From: Rosellinia necatrix | Lineage: Eukaryota > Ascomycota > Sordariomycetes > Xylariales > Xylariaceae | Reading direction: 5' to 3' | Assembly (NCBI GenBank): GCA_021209875.1 | Contig: JAGYVD010000010.1 | Coordinates: 2,294,001 to 2,358,000 of the forward strand | Length of the DNA stretch: 64,000 nt | Shown here: positions 47,387-59,274 of the stretch, piece after piece | How positions within the stretch are numbered: position 1 is the stretch's first letter | How the letters are laid out: each line of letters starts with the position of its first letter | Notes under the pieces: generated by a model | What the model was told of the DNA's origin: nothing | Seen by the model: the letters and a program-made list of their open reading frames with translations, nothing else | Database searches by the model: none | Position numbers and translations under genes: made by a program

Positions 47387-49712
47387 ATGCATAGATCACG
47401 TCCTATTTGGCGAGCCTTGATATTCAATCACCGTAGCAATCATCCAACTTTCTCAACCTCAAGCTGCCGCCCAGCCATGTCTAGATCGAAGTTCTCCCAT
47501 CTGCCATTGAGCACCAGCGGCCCCATCGAGTGCGCCGTGAGCGGAACCGTGCTGTTGAACACGCCTTACTTCAATCGCGGTTCCGCCCACACGGCCGAGG
47601 AGAGAGAAGAGTTCAACCTCACCGGCTTATTGCCCCAGAGCGTCCAGACGCTCGAGCAGCAGGTCAAACGTGCTTACCAGCAATACTCAACGCGGCAGGA
47701 TGACCTAGCCAAGAATACATTCTTGACCTCGTTGAAGGAACAGAATGCCGTCTTATACTACAAGGTGCGTACCACCTACCTCTATTACCATAGCCGCCTC
47801 GTTCCTGGCCTTTTACATGGGCTGGTCACCAACTTTTGTACGCGGAGCCGGGACAGGGGGCTGCACGATACGTAGTACTAATTGTCGGTAGCTCTTGCAA
47901 GATCACCTGGAGGAAATGTTCAGTGTCGTCTACACCCCAACAGAAGGCGACGCTATACAGAATTTCTCACGTCTCTTTCGTAGACCGGAGGGATGTTTTC
48001 TGAACATCAACAACATAGATAGAGTCTCCCACGACCTGGCCCAGTGGGGAAAACCCGACGACATTGACTACATCGTTGTCTCAGGTGAGCAAGACGGAAT
48101 CACCTAGTGCTAACTAAGGCGTTAACCTACGCTGAAAATGTATAATGAGCGAGGTCAGCTAATAATTATTGCTAGATGGCGAAGAAATCCTCGGCATAGG
48201 AGACCAAGGCGTTGGAGGGATTCTGATCTCCGTAGCCAAGCTAGTGCTCGCAACGCTTTGCGCTGGTATCCACCCGAACCGCACTCTCCCCGTAGTGTTG
48301 GACTGCGGCACGGACAACGAGGAGCTACTCGCTGACGAGCTCTATCTCGGACTCCGCCAGAAGAGGGTGCGTGGCGAGAAGTACGACAAGTTCGTCGACG
48401 AGTTTGTCCAATCCGCTCGGAAGCTATTTCCCGGGGCTTACATCCACTTCGAGGATTTCGGATTAACGAATGGTACAGCAAACCCTGTCTCACATCCGGC
48501 ATAGCTCCATCTTCATCACAGCTGACATTATTTGATAGCTCGCCGTATCCTCAACCACTATAGACCCAAGATCCCATGCTTCAACGACGACGTCCAGGGA
48601 ACCGGGTGCGTCACGCTCGCGGCCATTATGGCTGGGCTGCACGTGGGCCAACAGAAACTCGAGGACATCAAGCTGGTCGTCTTCGGTGCGGGCACCGCCG
48701 GCGTTGGCATAGCGGATCAGGTGCGCGACGCGATCGCGACTGAGAGGGGAATAAGCAAAGACGAGGCAGCAAAGCAGATCTGGTTCGTGTTACTACTACC
48801 GCCACAGCAAGCAATCAGCATCCTACGCTGCTGAATTTCTCACCACCCCCCTCTCCTCCTCCACCCAACTACTAACGCGTCAGAAATAGGCTGATCGACC
48901 GCCCCGGTCTCCTGACCACCGACTCGACGCTCGACGACGGGCAGAAGGTGTTCGCGAAGGCGGCCGCGGACTGGGCCGGCAAGGACCGCTCCCTCCCCGC
49001 CGTGGTGAGGGCGGTGCGGCCCAACGTGCTCGTGGGGACCTCGACGGTGCCCGGGGCCTTCACGGAGGAGGTGGTCCGGGCCATGGCGGCGGGGTGCGCG
49101 CGGCCGGTGATCCTGCCGCTCTCAAACCCGACGCGGCTGCACGAGGCCGTGCCCCGCGACCTCCTGCGCTGGACGGCCGGGAGGGCCCTCGTGGCGACGG
49201 GCAGCCCCTTCGCGCCCGTGCGCGGGCCCTGGGGGCCCGGGGGCGCCGAGGTCGCCGTCGAGGTCGCCGAGTGCAACAACAGCGTCGTGTTCCCCGGCGT
49301 CGGCCTCGGCGTCGTCCTCTGCCGCGCCCGCCGCCTGTCCGACGCCATGCTCGTCGCCGCCGTCCGCGCCGTCGCCGCCCTCAGCCCCGCCCTCGACGAC
49401 CCCGCCGCCCCGCTGCTCCCCGGCGTCGACCGCGTCCGTCACGTCTCAGTCCGCGTCGCCCGCGACGTTATCCGCGCCGCCGTCGCCGAGGGCCTCGCTA
49501 CTGAGGTGGACATCCCCATCGTCGTCGACGACGACGACGACGACGACGACGCCGAGCTCGAGGATTGGATCCGCGAACAGATGTGGGACCCCGTCTACCG
49601 TCCCCTCAGGCGCGTCGGCGCCGCCGGCGCCAGCCGCCTCGCCAAGGCGGAGCTGAAGGTCGTCGGCAGCCTCGAGGACGTCAGGGATTTGGAGCGCCGC
49701 GTGCAGGAGTGA
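47387..49712 (+). CDS. MAE1: Mitochondrial malic enzyme
   Basis: Catalyses oxidative decarboxylation of malate to pyruvate. Exons are 47387-47764, 47892-48084, 48176-48472, 48539-48782 and 48890-49712, introns 127, 91, 66 and 107 nt, total 644 residues. The last intron has the weaker donor GTTCGT, but the join W-LIDRPGLLTTDS is as expected. The N-terminus MHRSRPIWRALIFNHRS is rich in Arg and Ser with no acid, a likely mitochondrial targeting peptide; a second ATG 30 codons in could give a cytosolic form. Family motifs are YKLLQDHLEEMFSVVYTPTE, DGEEILGIGDQGVGGI, FNDDVQGTG and the nucleotide-binding VVFGAGTAGVGIADQ. Near the C-terminus is a run of eight Asp (49525-49551) that malic enzymes usually lack. 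The last exon is much more GC-rich than the first four. NAD versus NADP preference cannot be read safely. Confidence 0.92.
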
Positions 49713-50700
49713 GGTGGGCGGGTAAACTGGTTGAATAATTGTTTTTTTTTTCTTTCTTTTTTTTCTTCTCTTTTACGCGGTTCTATTACTCTTGCCCGGC
49801 GAGACGGACACAATGGAATAGGGGACGGGGGGGGGGTTTAAAGACTATGTGTGACGCGCCATAGACGGACGTGGAAGTCAGAGTCGTAAATGGCCCCTAT
49901 TAGTTAGAGCGGTTTTAAAGCAAGACACGTTGAATTCTCTACTCCTGAGCCTAACTCCACATTGTGGTTTCGTCACATTCGTCGTCGTCGTTCTAATTGA
50001 TGTGTCATCTGCCTCACCATTCCGGGTGACGCATCTCCCGGGCAATCCATGTCCTCGGGGGGCGCCGGCGGCGAGGGAAGCGAGCGGCTATGCGCGTTCA
50101 CGGGACCGTCTGTCGTGTACGCTCACTTTGCGAAGGTTTCTACCCGAGACGACATATGGACTTGATGAGGTGGGTAGGAGCGTACCTGCGTTTAGACAAC
50201 CTACCTGCAGACGCAGAGTATCCAGCCGTGATCACGTATACATCCCCGTCTGCCTCTCCGCAGGATCTCGCCCAGGCGAGCATCGACGCCGCGGTGAGAC
50301 GCGGGTACTTGCATGTTATCGTTGCCTATTACCGCGCGCCACGCCAACCGGGAATTTGAATACGCCTGCACCTTATACTGGCACGAGACAAACAAGTAGG
50401 TAGCAAAGGTTTTACCAGATTCACTTGCTATCTTATTTACGGGAGATCTGTCACCGTGCCAACCCTTCTACGCTATGTAGTAATAACATAACTACATCTC
50501 GTGGTATTCCTGAAGCAGCTCCACACCTACACAGGGATAGGTAGTGAACCCAGCGGCCCAAGAAAATAAAGAAAAGAAGAAAAAAAGACACTCAGCCGAC
50601 AGAACACCCCGACACCCGAGAAAAGGAGGCCCCCCAAAACAGATCATGGCAATACCTACATTAATCCTTCATATTTGATGATTCCTTTTCCTCTATTCAG
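49713..50700. other. Convergent intergenic region
   Basis: Between the malic enzyme (plus) and MTC1 (minus) 3' ends. T-rich runs at 49741-49770 follow the malic enzyme stop, and an A-rich stretch at about 50561-50590 flanks MTC1. The frame at 49930-50403 lacks an ATG near its start and any motif. No gene seen. Confidence 0.45.
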
Positions 50701-52369
50701 TTAAATCAGACCGGCACGAGCGGCTTCACCACCGCCTTCTTGAACCAGCGCCTCGATTCTCTGCTTGCCCTTAAGACCACCTTCGCCGACACCCATGCGT
50801 CGAGCCACGTATCTCTGGGCAACAACGCCCACGGACAGGCTTAGGGCCTCCTCAACCCACTCGGCGACCCATTCACGTGGATCTACGCCGCCGCCCTCGA
50901 CGATCTCTCGGATCTCATCCGGGACATTTAGGGGGGCAGGGGCCGACTGTTCACTCTCGCTTGCCGGGGTCAACGGAGTGGGGGCATCCAACCACCGGAT
51001 CCATCTCAGCGGAATATTCTGGCTGACCGTGTTGTATACGATATCATGAACGGGGTCAAGAACGTAGATAGCGAAGCACACCTGGGTATCGGTGCTGTCG
51101 TCCGCAACGGCGCTCGCCTCCTTTTCCGCTTCGTTGGCCGTGCTGCCGACGAACAGTGCGGAATCCGCCTCGACGATGATGGCCTGGACGGCGAGGAAAA
51201 TATCGCTGGTCCGGACAGGGTTGTCTTCGTTGAGGGGTTCCAACGCCCGTCTCTGTGCCTCTGTTAGGCCGCCACTTGCGGCGAGGTAGTCGTTCGAATA
51301 GCTCTCCGCATTGGCACGGCACAGCTTAGTGCCCTCCAGGAGGCCCTTAACGGCACCGAGATCACGGGGCGAGTCGACTTGTCGCCACCAGGGGCCATCG
51401 TGCCAGCCGGCGGAGTGAGAGGAACCACCAAAGAAGGGGGCATCAGAGGCACGGCGGGCAGTGTTCTCGTTCCCACGCTGAACGACGAGCAAGTCACCAC
51501 CCTCGACCTGTGACATGACGCGGCTGAAGACGCCATATACGAGGGGGTCAAGAGACGGGTAGCCGACTATGTCGTGGGTGATGTGGATGAGGAGACGTTC
51601 GTGAGACGAGATGGGCGGGGCAAGGGTATGTAGGATATTGGCGAAAGTCGGCATGGCACGGTGGCGGAGATCATCACCTAGTAGTCTCGTATATCAATGC
51701 TCTGTTAAGGTTTCGGTACCCCTCTCCCTCCTTGACGACCTTTGTGTGAAAGAGAGATGGCGGGCGGTGTGTGGTGTGCATGGGTTATGAATGAAGTCGA
51801 GCAAGCTTACCGATGCCTCTCAGCGCTCCCACGTTGCCCCTTACTTGGTCAGCCCATCTTTTAGCCTCCTCGTTGTGTTGAATCTCTTTGTAGGCGGCTT
51901 CGGCCTGCTTCATAGCAGCACTGGCCGTGGCGGTAGCGGCGGCGAAGACGCCACCCCACCAGCCGCCCCCGCTTGTGGCCGCGGGAGCGGGCTGCTCAGC
52001 CGAGCCTCTTTTCTCGGCGTCCTGGAGGTCGGAGCTGGTGGCACTCGGGGTAAAGCTGGCGTGGATAGAGCGGGTGCTGTCGGCGGACTTCCGGGTGGCA
52101 GCGGCCGACCTGTCCTCGGAGACTCTCGCAGGCGGCGGGGTGGCCGTGCTCGTTCGTTTGATGCGAGGCGTGTGCGGTCGTGCGGATTCCTTCCCACCCA
52201 GTTCGTTCTCCAATTCGGCGAGGATATCCTCCTCGGGCTTGTCGTTTCGCGGCTTCGAGGCGGCACCCTTGGCCTTAGTGGGCTTCTTAACCGCACTCTC
52301 GTTGCTGATCCCCTCGAAGAGCTCGCCGAGCTCATCCTCTGTCGTGGCCTTCGATCGCTTCGACGACAT
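50701..52369 (-). CDS. MTC1: Mtc1 family protein (maintenance of telomere capping)
   Basis: Homologue of the fungal Mtc1 family (Pfam PF10310). In yeast the gene interacts genetically with CDC13 telomere capping and the protein is linked to COPI vesicles; the molecular role is not settled. Two minus-strand exons, 52369-51811 and 51677-50701, join across a 133-nt intron (donor GTAAGC, acceptor ACTAG) to 511 residues. The join gives GALRGIGDDLRHRAMPTFAN. Residues 1-130 are disordered and basic/acidic (DELGELFEGISNE, RPHTPRIKR). Then come the family-typical SGGGWWGGVFAAATATASAA, a helical stretch KQAEAAYKEIQHNEEAKRWA, and MPTFANILHTLAPPISSHER with ITHDIVGYPSLDPLVYGVFS. The C-terminus holds conserved IPLRWIRWLDAP and a final basic helix. 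The ATG at 52369 (MSSKRSK) is preferred over the upstream one at 52390, as family members begin there. Confidence 0.9.
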
Positions 52370-54100
52370 GACGGCTACTATCGAATACAAGGGCCTCGAG
52401 GTTGTCGTGGGGATATCGAAGCGGGGGGGGGCGGATGAGAAGATGAAGAAGGTAGTTTGGCCGCGGATTGTTTTAAGCTTAAGTAACCAGGTAGATAGGC
52501 TTAAGTAACCTAGGTAGGTTAGGTACCTAGGTTAGCTAAGTATGTACTTGTACCTTAGGTAGGTAGGTGGATAGGTAGGTTGGTAGGTAGGTAGGCAGCT
52601 ACCACGCTGGGTCACCGTCGTAGCTCTCTATAGCTACTTAGCTATACGGGCAAATAGCCGCTTACCGCGCAGACAAACCGAGTATTGGCGGTATATAAAT
52701 ACGGCACGGGCGGCTAGTAGTGGCGAAGGTATCTTACCGTCGGGATAGTAAATAGATACCCAGCAAAGACCTGGATCCTAAATTAAGTAGGCATGTAGGT
52801 AAAGCCAAGCGGGTTGTCGAGTTGTTGATGGTCCTGTTGTAGAATAGCGGTTCACAGGGGTCTACCTAATGTCTTATGTGGGTATACCACCACAGGCGGG
52901 TTCGGTATCCTTAGTCAAACCAAGAACCAAGCGGGTCTGGTGTCAATGGTGGGCGTCAATGGTAGTCGTTCGTTGGAGTTGGTGATGACGAAATGGAGTG
53001 AAACAATGGGAAACAATGGGAAACAATGGGGATTGATGGAGAACCATTACCCGCGGCCGTAAGAAGACGACTTGGTCCTTAGGCAATCTTGGAAATGCAA
53101 GGAGAATATGCCGAGCTAATGCACTGCAGTCACTGTATCGCGTTGTCTGCCGCTCAATTGAGAGCTGGCCCGCTCGGAAAGCTTATTGTGCCTGATCGCT
53201 TCGGCTGGCGATAGGGCCGGGTAGCAGATTTGGAGCCATTTCGCCTACTGACGTGGTAGGTACTGTTGGGTACCATAGGTAGGTAGGTTAGGTATCTAGT
53301 GGTTACATGCCACCTACCTACTTAAGTACCTACCCGAGTAAGTAACTAAGCTAAGTAAGCCCTTAGATAATAGGTAACCAACCGCCTGATACCCATACAG
53401 AACCCGGACAAAATCCCTTCTTTTCCCCTTAGGCGCTAGGTACCTACTAGGTAGGTAGTTGGGTAGGTAGGTAGGTAGGTAGGTAGGTAGGTAGGTAGGT
53501 AGAGTATGTGATAGCTATAATGACTAGGTACCGTACAGCGCTGTTAGGTCCCTTAGGTAAAGAGGTAAGCTAAGGAGGTACTTAGGTCAAGAAGTTAGTC
53601 AAGCATGGCGAGGTAACGTAGGGCAGCGGGGCATGTTGCCGTAACTAATTAAAGTATCTAGTCCCGTTTTAGAGTAGACAGACGGCATTGCGTGTTGTCT
53701 GATTGGTCGAGATGGCTTTGAAGAGAATACACTTGGCAATGCTCCAGCATGTGGCTAGATACCTACCTTGGTTAGGTAGGTTGGTAGGTTTCTTGGATTG
53801 CTGTGGCTGGTGCGGCTGGACCTCCAAAAACGCAGAAACAGGCGGCCCTGAATGAATGAGACGCCGTGTCAGTTGTAGTAAGAGGAAGACTACGCAGCAC
53901 GTTGCCATTCTCGCATTTCGCATCAGCCTTCCGGACGGGAGCAGGTTCTCGATTGGACGAGATCCGACCGCCCGCCTCTGCCTATGGTCCGACCCGGTGG
54001 TGAATAGAGATATCAGTACCATCTGGTGCGAAACATGTAAGTATATGAAAATCTGATCCAGCCAAGGGCAGGCTGTTACACCTTAGATCCCAACACACAC

Positions 54101-54144
<44 letters not shown>

Positions 54145-55133
54145 CAGCAGCACATACATAGCACATACACAGCATACACCATACACACACACACACACAC
54201 ACATACATCCCTCTCTCTCTCTCTCTCTCTCTCTCCGTGCTGCCCCTGTATCTCTCTACCTCCCTTCCGAACTGACGCCCGACTCGTCTCCCCAAAGTCT
54301 TGTCTCGCTACCAACGACCACAGCCAAAACAACAGCAGCATCAGAATCCACAAGACAACAAATCTCTCTCTTGTCATCTCGCCATCCGCCTGCTGACACC
54401 GTTCTGCAAGCCCCCCGTCCTCCATCCATGAACTCTACTTCTGTGACTGTCACTGCCGCCCTGGTAGTCGTCGACCATTCACTACCTACCTATTTACGGC
54501 TGTAAGTCTTATTTACCCTCGTCTACTACCCAAGCCCACCAATTTTTTCCTGGCCTCCCTAAACCCGCAATCTTCTTCGCCCCTTCGTCCTCTACGTAGG
54601 TACGTACTTAGGTATTTCCCTGGGGCCATTACCAGAGACACCTACACACACAAAAAAAAGGCACACCCAATACAACGTACATCCGCATACACACGCATAC
54701 ACACACATACCTAGACATACCCAGACATACCCAGACACACACAGACATACATACACACACACATACACGCACATACATACATATATACACACAGGCGCAC
54801 GCATCATTCCCAGCATTGGAAATACTGACAGCGATACTCTCTAGCCTCTCCTCTTGACGCCGGCCTCTCTTGGTATTTTTTCCTCTGCCCTGTGTCTCTC
54901 CTCTTGTGCCCTTCTATTGGACATTGTCGGCTTCCCTCACCCGCCGCTCCTCAGGTGCCTATTATATCATCCTGCTGTATTCCCCACTTACATAATCTCC
55001 GGTCTGGAAATAATCCTGCACCTTCACACCACGACTAACACCTCGTCGTCAACATCATCTTGGACAGCGACGGCGCCTACCGTTTTGCACAGCAACGGTG
55101 GCAGCCGCCGTGGCATCGCCAACCCTCCACACC
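52370..55133. repeat. Long spacer rich in GGTA, CA and CT microsatellites
   Basis: No gene recognised between MTC1 and the AT-hook gene, which diverge from here. Simple repeats dominate: GGTA/TAGG tracts at about 52510-52600, 53275-53345 and 53452-53505; three copies of AATGGGAAAC near 53006-53030; (CA)n at about 54093-54146 and 54183-54205; (CT)n at about 54212-54234; and CACA/CATA tracts at 54680-54795. The CT-rich part up to 55133 is likely leader sequence of the AT-hook gene, whose start has a good context (CACCATGG). Confidence 0.6.
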
Positions 55134-58029
55134 ATGGACTCCCCGTCCTCCGCGGCTCGCGGTAGAGGCCGTGCTTCCGCCCGGAAGCGTCACACCTTTC
55201 CCTCTGGCGGCCCTTCGTCCTCGCAGCTGGGCCCTGGCGCTGTTACGGCCGTCGAGCCCGCCGATCAGTTCTCCCCCTCGGCGCCCGCCGACAGCGTTGC
55301 CTCGTCTTCCTTTTCATTTGAAACCCCCAGCCCCACTGCACCCAGAGGCACACGTGCTCGTGCCCGTGTGACCGAGGGCAATATCCCTTCGTCGGATGAT
55401 CTCGACGGCAAAGGTGGTCGCTCGCTTAGAAAACGCGCCCGTGTGGATTACACCATCGACCATGTCGACGAATACATGAGCGATGGTGGCAAGGCAATGC
55501 CTTCTTCCGCGCGGGCCTTGAAACGGCGCCGCACCGACACTGCCTTCCAGCAGGAGATCGACGACGGAGAAGAACCCGCCAATGCGCACATCAAGAGACG
55601 CTCTTCCGAGCAGCTCCCCCCAACCCCGTCAACCCTCCGCAAGCGTAACCAAAGCCGGAAACCAGGGGCGGAACTCCAGGGGCCCATGCCCGATCGACAT
55701 GCAGAGGATGTCGAGGTCCACGACACAATTGAAGTCGGTGGTCACCACAGCGAGCAATCAGACGAATCTACCCTTAGGCGTACAAGCTCGATCACCAGCT
55801 CAGGCTTTTCGAATGATGATTCGAAACCGCCTCATCTGACAGCCCCGCCCAGTTCATTCCCATCGCCCCGGAAATCTCACCTCAGTGTTCCCCGGACAGA
55901 CTCGAGCCCCAAACACCACCAAAATGGCGCCGAACAGCCTAAGGCAGCACGCACATCCCTGCCCAGTTTCCCGAAGAAGCCTGCCGGCGAATCTCCACGC
56001 ATTTCATATGAACATCTCACCCCGTACATCGAGAACACCTTTGTCGAGTGGCCGGCCGTGCCGCTCGAAGCTGACGCGACTGTTGGGTTGCAGCCACTTC
56101 AGCAAGACGCCGCCGAAGAAACGGCAGATGACCAACCCGATGGCACGCAAGCAGACAGCTTCAAGGTAGATGCTGCACAGGAAGATACTCCCCTAGGTGA
56201 TTCCCTCGTGCCAGACTCTACTCCCGTAGACGGTGCTATGGAGGACACACCGGCCATGTCACCTTTGCCCATGGATACTAGAGCAAACTCGCCCACCGAA
56301 GATATAGGGCCTCCATACATACAACCACCCCTGAGGGGGCCAATTTCTTTCCAAAAGACTAGAGATGCATCCGAGTTCACTCGCCTTTTTGAAAACTACA
56401 AATCTCTGTCTTCCGAAGAGGTATGGGCAAGGTTGGAAGTCGTCCAACGCGCCCTGGCCTCTTGGCAGGACGAGTACATCGAGCTACGAAAGATCACAGA
56501 CGACGAAGACAACGCGGTCCGGTACCGTCAGGAAGAAGCTGGGTTTGCGCACCGGCAAAAAATGGCCATCAGCAAGGATCCCGAGACCATTCTTATCCAG
56601 AAAGACTTCGTTATCAAGGGCGTACGTGCTGAACGACCCGACCCAGAAATTGCCTACGCCCGATATCAGGATAAGCTGATGGCAACCAATTATTTTTTCG
56701 AGTACGACGACAAAGAAGCCAAGATTGGATTTCAAGACCCGGCGGAGCAAAAGACCGGGCCCGGGAAAGGTCGCCTGCGGGACCGACCCAAGCAGACAGC
56801 CAAGGCAGCGGAAGCCGACGATAGTAATGTTGTTCAAGGCAAGCGTGTTAGGAAGCCTCCTGTGGTATATGACGGAAGCGAAGTCGCTAGTAGAGGTTCG
56901 TCTCCGGTCATTGCTCAACGTCGGCGCCGGCGACCCGGGAATGCCACCGAAGACGTTGGTGAGGCCAATCCCGCGGCGCCAACAGCCGCGAATACACTCG
57001 TCGAACAGGCGCCACCCAAGAAGAAGGGCAAGGGTGGTCGCCCGAGGAAGCATCCCCTGCCAGCCCCGATCCCCGAGCATACCCCTGCGCCGGTCGGGGA
57101 GGTACAGCCGCAGCCCGAGCAGGTCGAACCGGAGAAGCCTGCGCGGAAACGCCGACGGAGGAGAACCGTCGTCGAAGAAGGCCCCGAAGTCGAAGGGGAA
57201 GCAGTCCCAGCCACAAACGGCGTCGACCCACATGCACCACCAACCAAGCCAGGCTCTCGTCGCACTCACTCGCGACTCTCCGAGGTCCCTACAAACTCGT
57301 TTTATAGCTCCTCTATGCAGTCTACCAACATGGCAGATGAATCCCGCCCTGCTACTTCCTCATCCACCGCCACACAGTCCACTGTTACCTCGAATAACTA
57401 CCAGCTGAGAGAGAAGCGTCAGAAGAAGTTTTCACTAAATCCGGATGGCGAAGTCTACGACGAGGAGCCCAAGCCCAAGCGCGTGAAACGTTCTAAGAAG
57501 GCCCAAGCCGAGGACTCCGCAGCGACGGCCCTTCCGGCGCCTATTCCCTCTCCTGTGCTGCCACAACAGTCAGCCCTCGAGCCACATCCCGCCCCAAAAC
57601 CGCCCACGAAGATCAAACTTAAAAACTACAATGGGCACATATCGGCTCCTCCCCCTATATCCGTACCTGCTCCGAATCCGTTCTCCGTGCCGTCTTCCTC
57701 GAATTCAACCCCTCCCCATAGCAGCAATAGTGCCTCTAATAGCGCTACAAATGGCACCGATCCGGCCGACATCAAGGACTACAACCAGATGACTAAGTCG
57801 GAGAAGATGTCCCATTCTATGAAAGGTAACAACTTCCTATTCCAAGCCCCTTCTGCTCCCGTCATTGGATGAAAACATGCTAATACGTATACCAGCGCGA
57901 TGGGCTTCCGGATCGATGTCCCAAGCCGTGGCGAAGCGTCGTGCAACCCTCGCAAATAAGAAGCAAGCCGTTAAGGCTGCCGAACCTAGCCAGCCGCTCG
58001 AGGCTATCCCAGTGATGAAACAATCCTGA
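55134..58029 (+). CDS. AT-hook nuclear protein, likely chromatin-associated
   Basis: Exons 55134-57825 and 57896-58029 join across a 70-nt intron (donor GTAACA, branch GCTAATAC, acceptor CCAG) to 941 residues. The short last exon gives KARWASGSMSQAVAKRRATL, a basic ending I have seen on other ascomycete orthologues. Residues 1-300 are disordered, Ser/Pro/Arg-rich, with basic clusters (SLRKRARVDY, ALKRRRTD) that could be nuclear signals. A conserved helical region lies at about 405-540 (FTRLFENYKSLSSEEVWARL, NYFFEYDDKEAKIGFQDP). Next come GKRVRKPPVVYDG and an AT-hook-like KGKGGRPRKHP near 640, then more basic and Pro-rich sequence. The mix suggests a DNA- or chromatin-binding subunit, for example of a remodelling complex, but I cannot name the complex. 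The start uses the ATG in Kozak-like context, not the upstream in-frame non-ATG codons. Confidence 0.75.
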
Positions 58030-59274
58030 GCCCATGCTCAAAACGACGCTGTCATGTACTATTACAACCGCAACCCCATATACCATCACCACGTCCTACT
58101 CCTCCTCTTTTGCCCACCAGCGCACATACGCTGTCGCGTGCCGATTGCTGCGGTTTTCTGGGACGATGGATAAGAGTTGGATCATGTCAATATTATTGTA
58201 CCTATAACACCTTTTTCACGATTCGGCCGTTAAGGGCAGCCAGTGACGGCTCAACGGGGCCAGTTTCCGGCCCTCCCTGCTCCGCCCGCATTTTCACTTT
58301 CCATGGCACTTGTTTATTTCTCCGCCGCCCCCCCCCTTCCCCCCCTTCGCATTTTCGTCATTGCATTGTAATTTGTCACAGCATCACACACATACATACA
58401 TACATACATACATACAGCATACGGTCTGATACCCCCCACCCTGCCACTACAGAGCGAGCGAAAAAAAAAAAAAAACAAGTTTTGTGTTGTCTGTTCTTGT
58501 TTTCTCCCGGTTTCCCATTCTCTCTCTCCCGGGCCCTCTCCCTTCCCTTCCCTTCTCTTTTCTTTTCTATTTCTTTTTTTTAATAGAGAAAGAAAAGAGA
58601 CACGAGTGGAAACGGGAAACAAAAGAACGTCGACACGGTTTGAATCGGTATCATGACAGATAAAGTCGATGACGAATTTGATGGATTTGATGTTGCCTTG
58701 CCTTGCCTTGCCTTGCCTTTTCTCCTTTCCGCCCCCCTCACACGGCTTGGAACGCTGAGTCGGCCCAACGGGTAACCCATAACCCGGATAGAGGATTGAC
58801 TCGTAGCTTTGCGCGTCACAATAATACCAGTATCTAAATCTTAACAAATATTCCGACTCATGTGATAGTGTAATTCTTATTTCGCTAATTGGACCCCTGT
58901 GCGTCTCCTACAGGGTTTATCCGTATGTAGCACAAGTCATGCGGTTCGGAGAATTGCCCGCCCGCGGTGTAAACGGTCATGCATGAAGCCAAACGCCACT
59001 TCATACCAGCCATGTTATGAGGATGGTGAACACAAATGATCACATGATTACTGGCGACATGATATCTGAGTTTTGGGAACTGAACCATTCATTTTGTTCA
59101 GGATGCTATTGTTTTTGGTATGTAGTCTCCTTTACGCCCCAAGCCGAAATGCAAAGCAACCAGTCCGATTAGACATCCATCTTTCATGTGAGGTGGCTGA
59201 CCATATTGGTTTTTTTAGTCCCAAATCGTGACTCGTTGTCAACAGGTGAATTTATCTGCTCGAAACGCTTCCAT
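58030..59274. other. Convergent spacer with simple repeats
   Basis: Between the AT-hook gene (plus) and uL14 (minus) 3' ends. It contains (CATA)n at 58387-58420, an A run at about 58461-58475, C/T-rich tracts around 58500-58580 and four to five copies of CCTTG at about 58694-58718. No gene seen. Confidence 0.5.

Noticed and set aside
49930..50403. Plus-strand frame of 157 codons with a hydrophobic start
   Set aside because: It opens with a non-ATG codon, has no family motif and no intron partner, and lies in a 3' spacer between convergent genes.
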